DNA from: Sphingomonas_O antarctica
GTDB taxonomy: Bacteria > Pseudomonadota > Alphaproteobacteria > Sphingomonadales > Sphingomonadaceae
NCBI RefSeq assembly: GCF_965137005.1
Contig: NZ_CBCRXM010000005.1
Location: 62,001 to 126,000, forward strand
Length of the DNA stretch: 64,000 nt
Direction: 5' to 3'
Shown in pieces: positions 42,598 to 55,911 of the stretch; the first letter of the stretch is position 1; each line of letters starts with the position of its first letter. The position numbers and the translations under genes are program-made. The notes beneath the pieces are model-generated. The model was given only the letters and a program-made list of their open reading frames with translations. It ran no database searches and was not told the origin of the DNA.

Positions 42598-44436
42598 TCA
42601 GGCCGCGACCTTCGCCCGACTCGCCCTCTTCCGCTCATGAGGATCGAGATAGCGCTTGCGCAACCGGATGCTCTTTGGCGTGACTTCGACCATTTCGTCG
42701 TCGTCGATGTACGCGATGGCCTGTTCCAGCGTCATGCGCTTCGGCGGGGTCAGGCGGATGGCGTCGTCCTTGCCCCCCGAGGCACGGAAGTTGGTGAGCT
42801 GTTTGGCCTTCATCGGATTGACTTCGAGGTCGTCCGGCTTGGCGTTTTCGCCGACGATCATGCCTTCGTACAGCACTTCCTGATGCCCCACGAACAGGAT
42901 GCCGCGATCCTCGAGCGGGCCGAGCGCGTAATTGTTCGCCTCGCCCGCGCCGTTGGAGATCAGCACGCCGTTCTTGCGGCCTTCGATCTTGCCCTTGTGC
43001 GGGCCATAGCGTTCGAACAGCCGGTTCATGATGCCGGTGCCGCGCGTGTCGGACAGGAATTCGCCGTGATAGCCGATCATGCCGCGGCTGGGCGCGGAGA
43101 AGGTGATGCGCGTCTTGCCGCCGCCGCTGGGGCGCATGTCGGTCATCTCGGCTTTGCGCAGGTTCATCTTCTCGACGACGGTGCCGCTATGCTCTTCGTC
43201 GACGTCGATGATGACGGTTTCATAGGGTTCGGTTTTGTTGCCGTGCTCATCCTCGCCGAACAGCACGCGCGGGCGGCTGATGCCCAGTTCGAAGCCTTCG
43301 CGGCGCATGGTTTCGATCAGCACGCCGAGCTGAAGCTCGCCACGGCCGGCGACTTCGAAACTGTCCTTGTCGGCGGCTTCGGTGATCTTGATCGCGACGT
43401 TGCTTTCGGATTCGCGTTCGAGGCGGTCGCGGAGCATGCGGCTGGTTACCTTGGTGCCTTCGCGGCCGGCCATCGGTGAGTCGTTGACCGCGAAGCGCAT
43501 GGAGAGCGTCGGGGGGTCGATCGGTTGCGCGTGGAGCGGTTCGGTGACGCTGGGATCGCAGATGGTGTTGGCGACGGTCGCGACGGTCAGCCCGGCGATC
43601 GAGATGATGTCGCCGGCATTGGCTTCGTCCACCGCGACGCGCTCCAGCCCACGAAACGCCATGATCTTTGACGCGCGGCCGGTCTCGACGATCTTGCCGT
43701 CGGGATCGAGCGCGTGGATCGGTGCGTTGGTCTTGATCGAGCCCGAGAACACCAGGCCGGTGAGGATGCGGCCGACGAAATTGTCGCGATCGAGCAGGGT
43801 GACGAGGAACTTGAACGGGCCGTGGGGATCGGCCGAAGGTTCGGGGACGTGGCTGATGATCTTTTCGAACAACGGCGCCAGCGTGCCTTCGCGCAGGTCC
43901 GGATTTTCGTTGGCGTAACCGTTGCGGCCCGAGGCGTAGAGGACGGGAAAGTCGAGCTGTTCGTCGCTCGCCTCGAGGCTGACGAACAGGTCGAACACTT
44001 CGTCGAGAACTTCCTGGATGCGCTCGTCCGGGCGATCGACCTTGTTGACGACGACGATGGGCTTGAGGCCGAGTTTCAACGCCTTGCCGGTGACGAACTT
44101 GGTCTGCGGCATCGCGCCTTCGGCGGCGTCGACCAGCAGGATGACGCCGTCGACCATCGACAGGATGCGCTCCACCTCGCCGCCGAAATCGGCGTGGCCG
44201 GGCGTATCGACGATGTTGATGCGGGTCTTGTGCCCCTGATGATCGTCCCATTCGACCGACGTCGCCTTGGCGAGGATGGTGATGCCGCGTTCTTTTTCGA
44301 GATCGTTCGAATCCATCGCACGTTCTTCGATGCGCTGGTTGTCGCGGAAGGTGCCGGATTGGCGGAACAGCTGATCGACCAGGGTCGTCTTGCCATGATC
44401 GACGTGCGCGATGATGGCCACATTACGAAGGGGCAT
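42598..44436 (-). CDS. typA: Ribosome-associated GTPase TypA/BipA
   Basis: This gene encodes 612 residues. The G domain opens with NVAIIAHVDHGKTTLVDQL (P-loop), with NIVDTPGHADFGGEVERIL (switch II) and VVNKVDRPDERI (G4). Elongation-factor-like domains II, III and V follow, and the BipA C-terminal domain ends with a basic tail (DPHERKRASRAKVAA). It aids 50S assembly and growth under stress. It is a single gene; the CsgG-like operon lies upstream and reads in the same direction. Confidence 0.97.
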   Translation of the reverse strand: MPLRNVAIIAHVDHGKTTLVDQLFRQSGTFRDNQRIEERAMDSNDLEKERGITILAKATSVEWDDHQGHKTRINIVDTPGHADFGGEVERILSMVDGVILLVDAAEGAMPQTKFVTGKALKLGLKPIVVVNKVDRPDERIQEVLDEVFDLFVSLEASDEQLDFPVLYASGRNGYANENPDLREGTLAPLFEKIISHVPEPSADPHGPFKFLVTLLDRDNFVGRILTGLVFSGSIKTNAPIHALDPDGKIVETGRASKIMAFRGLERVAVDEANAGDIISIAGLTVATVANTICDPSVTEPLHAQPIDPPTLSMRFAVNDSPMAGREGTKVTSRMLRDRLERESESNVAIKITEAADKDSFEVAGRGELQLGVLIETMRREGFELGISRPRVLFGEDEHGNKTEPYETVIIDVDEEHSGTVVEKMNLRKAEMTDMRPSGGGKTRITFSAPSRGMIGYHGEFLSDTRGTGIMNRLFERYGPHKGKIEGRKNGVLISNGAGEANNYALGPLEDRGILFVGHQEVLYEGMIVGENAKPDDLEVNPMKAKQLTNFRASGGKDDAIRLTPPKRMTLEQAIAYIDDDEMVEVTPKSIRLRKRYLDPHERKRASRAKVAA

Positions 44437-44572
44437 GGGGGTCTCGAATTGTCAGTGAGGAGTTGGCCGCGCCCATAGCGCAAATGCCGCGTTGCAGCAA
44501 GTGCGGGGGGAGCGACTGTATCGCCCCGCCCCATGCACCAAATCCCCGACCGCTGCTCCCGCGACTGAGAGG

Positions 44573-45475
44573 TTATAAGGGCAGATCGACCCGTTCGTGC
44601 CGATTTTTGTTCGCTGCGGGGTCGTCGGCTTCAACGAACTGGACGGTGGTGCCGATCGCGACGTCATCCATGGTGCCGCTGCCATCGACTTCGGCCAGCG
44701 CATAACCGTCGGCCGCAGTCTCGATATACGCCTTGATCGTGCCCATGCCGCGTCGGTTGGGTATCAACACCGTCGCGCCCTGCGTCAAAAAGGGTGTGCC
44801 GTAATTCAGCCGCACGCGCCGATCATCGACGTCGGTGACGCGCAACGGTGCGTAATGAAAGCTGATGGCCCGCGCCACGGCGAGTGCTGCGTCGCTCTGC
44901 AATCGGCCATAGGCACTGCCCGATTGTTCGCTTTGCGAGAATGACCCATTGTCAGTTGACAGGTCGCTGGACAAGGAAACCCGCTTTGTCAGCAGGCCAC
45001 CGGCGACCGTCCGTCCGGCGCGGTCGTTCAACGACCAACGTACGTTGACAAGGGCATCCTGACGATTGTCGCTGATGCCGTCACGTTCGATTGCCATGCC
45101 AGCTTCACCCGTCGCCGACAGGCTCGCGTTGAGGACGAGGCCCCCGGTGCCCACCCGCACTTTCCCGGATGATGCAAGCGCATCACGCATTGACGCGCGC
45201 AGCCGCGGAAAATTGGCCACGCAATCCTTGACCAGATCGGTGCCCCAGGCGGCCGCATAAGCGGTGGCACTGCGCGAAGCCCCCACGGCATAGTCGCCAG
45301 CCGCAACACCGACGCTGCGCCCGCTCGAGACCATCGCTTCGCGTCCCCAGGCGAGCTGGTAGGTCGTGCAGGTCTTTTCGCTGGTCACGCTGCCGATCGA
45401 AACGATGACGGGATGATCTTGCGCCAAGGCCGGCGACGTCAGCGCCGCCGCAAGCACGATAAGGAGCGGCTTCAC
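44573..45475 (-). CDS. Secreted protein of unknown function, partner of CsgG-like protein
   Basis: This gene encodes 300 residues with a signal peptide (LLIVLAAALTSPALA). Two cysteines lie in the N-terminal half (KTCTTYQL, KDCVANFP). The centre is Ser/Thr-rich with strand-like repeats (GGLVLNASLSATGEAGMAIE). The C-terminal 80 residues (VRLNYGTPFLTQGATVLIP, then GYALAEVDGSGTMDDVAIG) resemble the end of the CsgG-like protein encoded just upstream; both contain LNYG followed by an OB-like strand pattern. Its start overlaps that gene by four bases. I do not recognise the N-terminal domain. It is probably a periplasmic or outer-membrane partner of the CsgG-like protein. Confidence 0.75.
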   Translation of the reverse strand: MKPLLIVLAAALTSPALAQDHPVIVSIGSVTSEKTCTTYQLAWGREAMVSSGRSVGVAAGDYAVGASRSATAYAAAWGTDLVKDCVANFPRLRASMRDALASSGKVRVGTGGLVLNASLSATGEAGMAIERDGISDNRQDALVNVRWSLNDRAGRTVAGGLLTKRVSLSSDLSTDNGSFSQSEQSGSAYGRLQSDAALAVARAISFHYAPLRVTDVDDRRVRLNYGTPFLTQGATVLIPNRRGMGTIKAYIETAADGYALAEVDGSGTMDDVAIGTTVQFVEADDPAANKNRHERVDLPL

Positions 45476-46371
45476 TTGCGCCCGCCCTTCTTTCCCCTGA
45501 GCAGCGTGGGCGGGGCAACGCGGACGATGTAGCCGACCTGCGGTGGTTGGCTAAACGGTCCCTCGGGGGTCGCCTTTGAAAATCGCGTCTGCACCTCGGT
45601 AACCCGTGCCAGACCAATCTGCGCGCCTTCGCTGGTCAGGGGCCGGCCCGTGTCGGGATCAATCACCACCTGCCCTTTGGCAAAGATAGCCAGCAGAGTG
45701 TCTGGCGCAACAGTACCCTCCCCATAGTTGAGCAGCAACGAGCCGTCGGACTGCACCGCCGCGACCTTCATCGGATAGATCGTAGTCAGGAGGCCTGATG
45801 CAATCTGGTTTGCGGCCCCGCGCAACATGTTGGTCAGGTCGAGCTGCGGGTCACCCGAGCAACTCGTCTTTCCCGTGGTCGTCTGATTGATGTTCTTGGT
45901 AAAGCGGATTTCGCCGGTGGCTGCATCAGTGACCTTCACGTCGACTGCGAGCGTCGCGATCACCTTCGCACAATTACCGCCCCCCATGTCCACCTTAAGA
46001 AACTGCCCAAACACCTTGCGTCCCACATTGGCGCCCTCATCGGACTGTTTGCCCGCAGAACCCGATGTGATGGTGCCATCGATGATAAAGTCCGACCCCT
46101 CGAACCCCCCACGCTTGCCGGGCCGGTTGGTCGTTACCATGCCGCTGTTGCCGAGTTCCTGCTGATCGCGCAGATTACCAAAATTGCTTTCAATCACGCG
46201 GAACTTGCCCGTCGCTGCGATCGCCGACTGGATCATTTGCGAAAATGCCTTGGCTTGGCCCGTATTCGCCAGATCCTGCATTTGCCGCACTGTCACCACC
46301 GGCACCTTTTGGGCCCATGCCTGAACGGGTGCGAGCAACATCAGCAACGTAAAAAACCGCGAGAAGTTCAT
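45472..46371 (-). CDS. CsgG/HfaB-like secreted assembly protein
   Basis: This gene encodes 299 residues, starting at 46369-46371 behind GGGGGAATT. A signal peptide (FFTLLMLLAPVQAWA) is followed by a CsgG-like core: SQMIQSAIAATGKFRVIES, DFIIDGTITSGS, ATLAVDVKVTDAATGEIRF. No lipobox Cys is present, unlike classical CsgG lipoproteins. The C-terminal part (SLLLNYGEGTVAPDTLLAIF, then GAQIGLARVTEVQTRFS) looks like a FlgT-type C-terminal domain. CsgG proteins form outer-membrane export pores for curli or holdfast. The role here is inferred from the family. It overlaps the downstream gene by four bases. Confidence 0.75.
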   Translation of the reverse strand: MNFSRFFTLLMLLAPVQAWAQKVPVVTVRQMQDLANTGQAKAFSQMIQSAIAATGKFRVIESNFGNLRDQQELGNSGMVTTNRPGKRGGFEGSDFIIDGTITSGSAGKQSDEGANVGRKVFGQFLKVDMGGGNCAKVIATLAVDVKVTDAATGEIRFTKNINQTTTGKTSCSGDPQLDLTNMLRGAANQIASGLLTTIYPMKVAAVQSDGSLLLNYGEGTVAPDTLLAIFAKGQVVIDPDTGRPLTSEGAQIGLARVTEVQTRFSKATPEGPFSQPPQVGYIVRVAPPTLLRGKKGGRK

Positions 46372-46406
46372 CGTAATTCCCCCTGAATTGCGTTTACCGG
46401 CTAGGG

Positions 46407-46670
46407 CTAGCGTGATCGCTGACGCTGATACTGCTCCGCCCGCTCGGCATTCTGCCGGACGACCATCAAGCACCGCTGCCGTTCGTGCTCGGCATAATCG
46501 CCGTTTCGGCGTTGATAGGAAGCCGAGCCGCCCAATAAGGAAAGTCGTTCCATAGTCTGCCGATAGCGTAGCTCACACCGTTCGTTGGCATTGCTGACGC
46601 TATTATATTGCGCCGAAGCAGTGCCTGATACCGCCATTGCGATCAGCATAAACGTTGCACGGTTTCTCAC
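46407..46670 (-). CDS. Small secreted protein of unknown function
   Basis: This gene encodes 87 residues from a GTG at 46668-46670, chosen because GGGGGA lies seven bases upstream and the result is a proper signal peptide (RNRATFMLIAMAVSGTASA). ATG codons at 46686-46688 and 46683-46685 are alternatives. The mature part has two cysteines (ERCELRYRQ, QRCLMVVRQ) that could form a disulfide, within an Arg/Gln-rich helical sequence. It is the first gene of the operon with the CsgG-like gene, 35 bases ahead of it. Confidence 0.6.
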   Translation of the reverse strand: MRNRATFMLIAMAVSGTASAQYNSVSNANERCELRYRQTMERLSLLGGSASYQRRNGDYAEHERQRCLMVVRQNAERAEQYQRQRSR

Positions 46671-46949
46671 GGTTTCGTCCCCCATCAATGCGGCAGATCG
46701 CGCGGCGCCTCGCCGTCGCGAATCACTGATCGCGATCCCGGCTTGCCTCCTAACGAACGACCCGGAACACGGCTAGCCAACTTCCTCCGATATCGCGGAA
46801 TCTTTGCGGATGACCGAGTGGCACTCGTGAAGAGCGGTGACCGCCGCTGTGGCACGTGAATTATCGGCGCGTGGACAGCGCGGGCGAATCACAGTTGGCC
46901 AACGCACGGGCGATTGAGCGTGCGCGACTCCTCGGCTAGGCGCGCGGCG

Positions 46950-48754
<1,805 letters not shown>

Positions 48755-48755
<1 letters not shown>

Positions 48756-49372
48756 TGGGCGCGAAGGCGGTTCTTCGGCGCGTCCTTGCCCGTCTTCGCG
48801 GCGGGCCGGTGCCGGGGGCGGGTGGTGCGATTGCCTTGTCGGCGATGCCGGCGGGAACGCTGGGGCGGGAGAGCTATGGCAATCGCGTCACGGTGCACCG
48901 ATTCACGGTTAGCGGCGGGCTGAAGATCGGCGCCTATTGCTCGATCGCGGTCGATGTCGAATTCATGCTCGGCGGCAATCACCGGCACGATTGGGTGACG
49001 ACCTTTCCCTTTTCGCCGCGGTTCGAGCGGTTCAAGCACTTGCCGCCGTCCGCCGCGACCAAGGGCGATATCGTGGTCGGCAACGATGTGTGGATCGGGC
49101 AGGGGGCGATGATCCTGTCGGGCGTGACGATCGGCGACGGCGCGGTGATCGGCGCGCGCGCGGTCGTGGGGCGCGATGTCGAGCCCTATGCGATCGTCGC
49201 GGGCAATCCGGGCAAGTTCGTGCGGCACCGCTTTGCGCCCGAGCAGGTCGCGGCGCTGCGGCGGATCGCGTGGTGGGATTGGCCGCAGGAGCGGATCGAC
49301 CGGGCGGTGCCGATGCTGATGCAGGGGGATATCGCGGCGTTTATTGCCAAGGTGGAGGCGGGGGATCTTTAG
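48755..49372 (+). CDS. CatB-related hexapeptide O-acetyltransferase
   Basis: This gene encodes 205 residues. A left-handed beta-helix is shown by GLKIGAYCSIAVDVEFMLGG and WIGQGAMILSGVTIGDGAVI. NHRHDWVTTFPF contains the catalytic His of the CatB/Vat family. GNPGKFVRHRF and the C-terminal RIAWWDWPQERIDRAVP are also typical. Such enzymes acetylate sugars, chloramphenicol or streptogramins; many chromosomal ones act on cell-surface glycans, and resistance should not be assumed. It is translationally coupled to lepA. Confidence 0.9.
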
Positions 49373-49409
49373 TTTGCCCACCCCCGCCGCGCCCGAAGTG
49401 GGCGCGAGG

Positions 49410-49440
49410 CCCCTCCCGGAAGGCCGGGAGGGGATTTTAA
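49410..49440 (+). terminator. Hairpin terminator after the acetyltransferase gene
   Basis: CCCCTCCCGG pairs perfectly with CCGGGAGGGG (4-base loop), followed by ATTTTAA. It sits between two convergent genes and reaches the stop codon of the downstream minus-strand gene. Confidence 0.8.
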
Positions 49441-50333
49441 AAGCCGAATTCGCGGCGGTAACGCTCGAAGGCGCGTTGGGCGCAGACCAATCTCGCGAGG
49501 GCACCTTCGGCAATCCAGCGGGCGCGCGACGGATCTTCGGCGATCAGGGGTTTTAGGACCTGTTCGTTCCAGTCCTTGCTGTGCTTGACGTCGATGTGCG
49601 CGTGGAGCGCGAAGTAGCGGCGTTCGCGCTCGCTGAGGCCGAGGCGCTTGAGGCCCTTGGCGACATGGGCGGAGCGCCATGGCGCAGTGAGTTCGGTGAT
49701 GCCGAGCAGGCCGACCGAATGCCACGCGTAGCGACGGTTCATCGCAAAGCCGGTGAAGGTGTTGGCGAGGGCGAGGCTTTCCCACACGGTGTCGTCGATG
49801 CTGGGTGAGACGCCGAGAGTTTCGGCGAGCGCGTCGAGCATCGGGCCGTGCATACCGGCGAGCTGGCCGCGACCCATTTCGTCCCAATAGTTGTTGGCCA
49901 TTTCCATCTTCGGGATGGCGGGCATCTTGACCTGGGTGATCGCGACAATGTCGTCGAAACCGGCTTCGCCCGCGGCTTCCTGAGTGAAGAACCACAAGAG
50001 TTGATCGCGGGTGGCAGCTTCGGCGATCCACGGGAAGAGCGGGTCGTTCTGGCCGGGGCCGCTCTCGTTGAGGGCTTCGAACCAGGCGACAAAGCCTTCG
50101 GGATCGGTCGGAATGTTGGCGGCGCGCACGGCCACGTCGCTGCACAGCTCCTGAAGGAAGGCGCCTTCGAGCCGCAGCATCTTGGCGTCGCGATCGATTT
50201 GCGCGGACCAATCGTCGCGCGGCGCGGCGGGGGTCAGGCGCTGGCGATTCCAGTGTGCGAGCGATCGTTGAAAGGGAGCATTGGAAAATTGCGAGCGTCG
50301 CTGCTCGCCCACATCCATGAAGCGGGTTGCCAT
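49437..50333 (-). CDS. Iron-containing redox enzyme family protein (heme-oxygenase-like diiron fold)
   Basis: This gene encodes 298 residues, mainly helical. The start MATRFMDVGEQRRSQF was chosen from homologue-like layout; the longer frame to 50471 is unlikely. Candidate metal ligands are in QLLWFFTQEAAGEAGFDDI, NNYWDEMGRG, and HAHIDVKHSKDWNE, matching the E/H pattern of the HO-like diiron oxygenase family. Such enzymes oxidise small substrates, for example fatty acids or amino acids; the substrate here is unknown. It stands alone on the minus strand. Confidence 0.75.
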   Translation of the reverse strand: MATRFMDVGEQRRSQFSNAPFQRSLAHWNRQRLTPAAPRDDWSAQIDRDAKMLRLEGAFLQELCSDVAVRAANIPTDPEGFVAWFEALNESGPGQNDPLFPWIAEAATRDQLLWFFTQEAAGEAGFDDIVAITQVKMPAIPKMEMANNYWDEMGRGQLAGMHGPMLDALAETLGVSPSIDDTVWESLALANTFTGFAMNRRYAWHSVGLLGITELTAPWRSAHVAKGLKRLGLSERERRYFALHAHIDVKHSKDWNEQVLKPLIAEDPSRARWIAEGALARLVCAQRAFERYRREFGF

Positions 50334-50454
50334 CGGGTCATCCTGATTTCGATAGGTTATCGGTTGTTCAGGAAACGGCCGGCCCGTTGCTCGGGTTCCG
50401 AATTGATGCCGATCAAGCGGGGGAACATCGGGCGGTTTCGTGCGGTTGAACGGG

Positions 50455-50640
50455 ATGAGCAGGCGCGGCACACGACGGAAGAATTGGGCGACGCTGACAG
50501 TGTTGCTGATCGTGCTGCTGGCGGCGGTTGTCGTGGTCGTGCTGGAGTTTGCGGACCCGGCGACGAAGGGGCGGCTCTATGGCTGGCTGCCCGCACGCAA
50601 GTCGGCCGCGACGCAAGAAACACAGCCGCAGGGGCAGTGA
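50455..50640 (+). CDS. Small single-span membrane protein, unknown
   Basis: This gene encodes 61 residues. A basic N-terminus (SRRGTRRKNW) leads into one strong membrane segment (ATLTVLLIVLLAAVVVVVLEF) and a short polar tail ending QPQGQ. A GTG start at 50440 is also possible. The charge pattern and good hydrophobic core favour a real gene. I do not recognise the family. It is divergent from the redox-enzyme gene. Confidence 0.5.
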   Translation: MSRRGTRRKNWATLTVLLIVLLAAVVVVVLEFADPATKGRLYGWLPARKSAATQETQPQGQ

Positions 50641-50851
50641 TCCGGCCAGCAAAGTAAATCCGCTGTCTCGTCGGTCGGGTCCTGCGGCCCGCCGTCCGGA
50701 TTTCGCCGGCTCGGCGCAGAAGTTGCGCTCGCTGCGCTCCGCTTGCCTTCTGGGCGGCGGCTCGAATCCTTGACGATCCGGGAATCGAGGCGTAAGGGCG
50801 CGCTCGCTTGCGTGGACACTCACGCAGGCAATTGAACATTGCCGATGCAGT

Positions 50852-50889
50852 GGGCCGGTGGCTTTGGTCGCCCGGCCCTTCGTGTTTTG
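50852..50889 (+). promoter_or_regulatory. Hairpin in the rpsL leader, possible attenuator
   Basis: GGGCCGG pairs with CCGGCCC and is followed by TTCGTGTTTT, 41 bases before the rpsL start. It could be a weak terminator or attenuator in the str operon leader. The region between 50641 and 50851 has no recognisable gene; it is GC-rich with short repeats such as GCTCGCTGCGCTCCGC. Confidence 0.45.
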
Positions 50890-50929
50890 GGCACCGGTAA
50901 AGTAACCACTCGAAAGGTGAAGGCTTCAA

Positions 50930-51301
50930 ATGCCGACGATTAACCAGTTGGTCCGCAAGGGCCGCGAGCCGCAAAAGGCCAAGTCCAAGGTTCCTGCGAT
51001 GGAACAGAACCCGCAAAAGCGTGGCGTCTGTACCCGCGTTTATACCACGACCCCGAAGAAGCCGAACTCGGCCCTGCGCAAGGTCGCCAAGATCCGCCTG
51101 ACCAATCAGCGCGAGGTCATTTCGTATATCCCCGGCGAGGGGCATAATCTGCAGGAGCACTCGGTGGTGCTGATCCGTGGCGGCCGCGTGCGCGACTTGC
51201 CCGGCGTCCGCTATCACGTGCTGCGCGGTGTGCTCGACACGCAGGGCGTGAAGAACCGCAAGCAGTCGCGTTCCAAGTACGGGGCCAAGCGGCCCAAGTG
51301 A
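50930..51301 (+). CDS. rpsL: 30S ribosomal protein S12
   Basis: This gene encodes 123 residues, colinear with E. coli S12 in the region examined. TPKKPNSALRKVAKIRLTN contains K43, the wild-type residue. The second decoding loop reads GGRVRDLPGVRYH, so residue 88 is Arg (codon CGC) where most bacteria have Lys. K88R in other species is a known streptomycin-resistance change. D89 is the methylthiolation site of RimO. It is the first gene of the str operon, with rpsG 166 bases downstream past a palindromic repeat. Confidence 0.98.
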   Translation: MPTINQLVRKGREPQKAKSKVPAMEQNPQKRGVCTRVYTTTPKKPNSALRKVAKIRLTNQREVISYIPGEGHNLQEHSVVLIRGGRVRDLPGVRYHVLRGVLDTQGVKNRKQSRSKYGAKRPK

Positions 51302-51322
51302 CCGAGGCCGCAAGGCCGTAGA

Positions 51323-51404
51323 GTTATCCCGGCGCAGGCCGGGATCCATTGGTGCTCCGATCGAACGGAGGGCGAATGGACCCCGGATCAAGTCCGGGGT
51401 GACG
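51323..51404. repeat. Intergenic palindromic repeat inside the str operon
   Basis: The unit contains three hairpins: TCCCGGCGCAGGCCGGGA (51327-51344), CTCCGATCGAACGGAG, and ACCCCGGATCAAGTCCGGGGT (51380-51400). The outer parts (GTTATCCCGG and CCGGGGTGAC) are also complementary. It resembles the palindrome at 10721-10799. It lies between rpsL and rpsG, where E. coli has the S7-binding control site. Confidence 0.65.
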
Positions 51405-51467
51405 TGTTGAGGTGAGTAAGCCCCGGACGGGTTCCGGAACAGGCTGAAGAGTAAAGGAAAAAGAAGA

Positions 51468-51938
51468 ATGGCTCGTCGTCGTCGTCCCGAAAAGCGGATT
51501 ATCCTCCCTGATCCCAAATATGGTGATGAGGTTCTCTCGAAATTCATGAACAGCGTCATGCTGGACGGCAAGAAAGCCGTCGCCGAAGGCATCGTTTACG
51601 GCGCCATGGAAACCGTCGAGCAGCGCGCCAAGCGCGAGCCGGTCGGGGTGTTCCACGACGCGCTGAACAACGTAAAGCCGGGCATCGAAGTACGCAGCCG
51701 CCGCGTCGGTGGCGCGACGTATCAGGTGCCGGTCGAAGTGCGCGCCGAGCGTTCGCAGGCGCTGGCGATCCGCTGGCTGATCACCGCTGCGCGCAATCGC
51801 AGCGAGAACACGATGGCCGCGCGCCTGTCGGGCGAATTGATGGATGCCGCGAACAACCGTGGCAATGCCGTCAAGAAGCGCGAAGACACGCACCGCATGG
51901 CCGAAGCCAACCGCGCGTTCTCGCACTATCGCTGGTAA
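51468..51938 (+). CDS. rpsG: 30S ribosomal protein S7
   Basis: This gene encodes 156 residues. ARRRRPEKRIILPDPKYGDEV opens the chain. VEQRAKREPVGVFHDALNNV and PGIEVRSRRVGGATYQVPVE are the S7 core, and THRMAEANRAFSHYRW is the C-terminus near the E site. S7 nucleates the 30S head and in E. coli represses its own operon. The ribosome-binding site is AAAGGA. fusA follows after 80 bases. Confidence 0.98.
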   Translation: MARRRRPEKRIILPDPKYGDEVLSKFMNSVMLDGKKAVAEGIVYGAMETVEQRAKREPVGVFHDALNNVKPGIEVRSRRVGGATYQVPVEVRAERSQALAIRWLITAARNRSENTMAARLSGELMDAANNRGNAVKKREDTHRMAEANRAFSHYRW

Positions 51939-51969
51939 GGCTTTAAAAGCCTCGAATTATACCTATCTC

Positions 51970-52000
51970 GTGGGGAGTTGGCGCGTAGCCGGCTCCCCAC
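51970..52000 (+). promoter_or_regulatory. Hairpin between rpsG and fusA
   Basis: GTGGGGAG pairs with CTCCCCAC, and inside it TGGC pairs with GCCG-type sequence, giving a stable hairpin 18 bases before the fusA start. There is no T-run, so it is more likely an mRNA stability or translation-control structure than a terminator. Confidence 0.4.
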
Positions 52001-52018
52001 ATCGCTAAGGAACCTGAC

Positions 52019-54115
<2,097 letters not shown>

Positions 54116-54190
54116 TCATCGGTTTCAACCTATGGGGGCCGCCGCGCAGGGCGGCAGGCCGCCCGAATCAGTTCAAGAAGGTAGGAAAAA

Positions 54191-55381
<1,191 letters not shown>

Positions 55382-55395
55382 TATAGCAGACGAAA

Positions 55396-55441
55396 CGAAC
55401 CGCCCGATTCTCAACCGAGAGTCGGGCGGTTCGCTTTTTTT
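55396..55441 (+). terminator. Strong rho-independent terminator after tuf
   Basis: A 17-base-pair stem (CGAACCGCCCGATTCTC with GAGAGTCGGGCGGTTCG, one GU pair, loop AACC) is followed by a C and seven Ts. It separates the str operon from the S10 operon. The S10 promoter must therefore lie within 55442-55485, or transcription reads through. Confidence 0.93.
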
Positions 55442-55485
55442 GTGAGGCCGCGCGACGGCCGCCAAACAACAAAATCGGTAGAATC

Positions 55486-55797
55486 ATGGACACGCAGAAC
55501 ATCCGCATCCGCCTGAAGGCGTTCGATCATCGAGTGCTCGACCAGGCGACGGGCGACATCGCCGATACGGCGAAGCGCACGGGCGCGCTGATCCGCGGGC
55601 CGATCCCGTTGCCGACGCGCATCGAGAAATTCACCGTCAACCGCGGACCGCACATCGACAAGAAGTCGCGTGAACAGTTCGAAGTGCGCACCTTCAAGCG
55701 CCTGCTCGACATCATCCAGCCGACCCCGCAGACGGTCGACGCGCTGATGAAGCTCGATCTGGCCGCCGGGGTGGACGTCGAGATCAAACTGGCCTAA
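55486..55797 (+). CDS. rpsJ: 30S ribosomal protein S10
   Basis: This gene encodes 103 residues. IRIRLKAFDHRVLDQATGDI, RGPIPLPTRIEKFTVNRGPH and EVRTFKRLLDIIQPTPQTVD are S10 signatures. S10 is in the 30S head and doubles as NusE in antitermination. It heads the S10 operon. A 189-base structured gap separates it from rplC, far longer than the other gaps of the operon. Confidence 0.98.
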   Translation: MDTQNIRIRLKAFDHRVLDQATGDIADTAKRTGALIRGPIPLPTRIEKFTVNRGPHIDKKSREQFEVRTFKRLLDIIQPTPQTVDALMKLDLAAGVDVEIKLA

Positions 55798-55854
55798 TAA
55801 GCCGGCTTCGCGCGATTCTGTTGCGCGAGGGAATTCAGGGATACCGCCGGACCT

Positions 55855-55911
55855 GTCCGGGCTGCGTCCCCGTCCTCTCCCATTCAGGTGGTGAGAAAAG
55901 CCCGGACGGGG
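55855..55911 (+). promoter_or_regulatory. Alternative hairpins between rpsJ and rplC
   Basis: GTCCGGGCT (55855-55863) pairs perfectly with AGCCCGGAC (55899-55907). CCCCGTC (55868-55874) can instead pair with GACGGGG (55905-55911). The two stems share the GAC at 55905-55907, so they exclude one another, and GTTTAAAATTT follows. This is the layout of an attenuator or protein-binding leader for the rest of the S10 operon. Confidence 0.45.

Noticed and set aside
50641..50851. Possible tRNA or att-like remnant (stretch with CTCGAATCC)
   Set aside because: No cloverleaf can be drawn: acceptor and anticodon arms are missing. It is treated as plain intergenic sequence.
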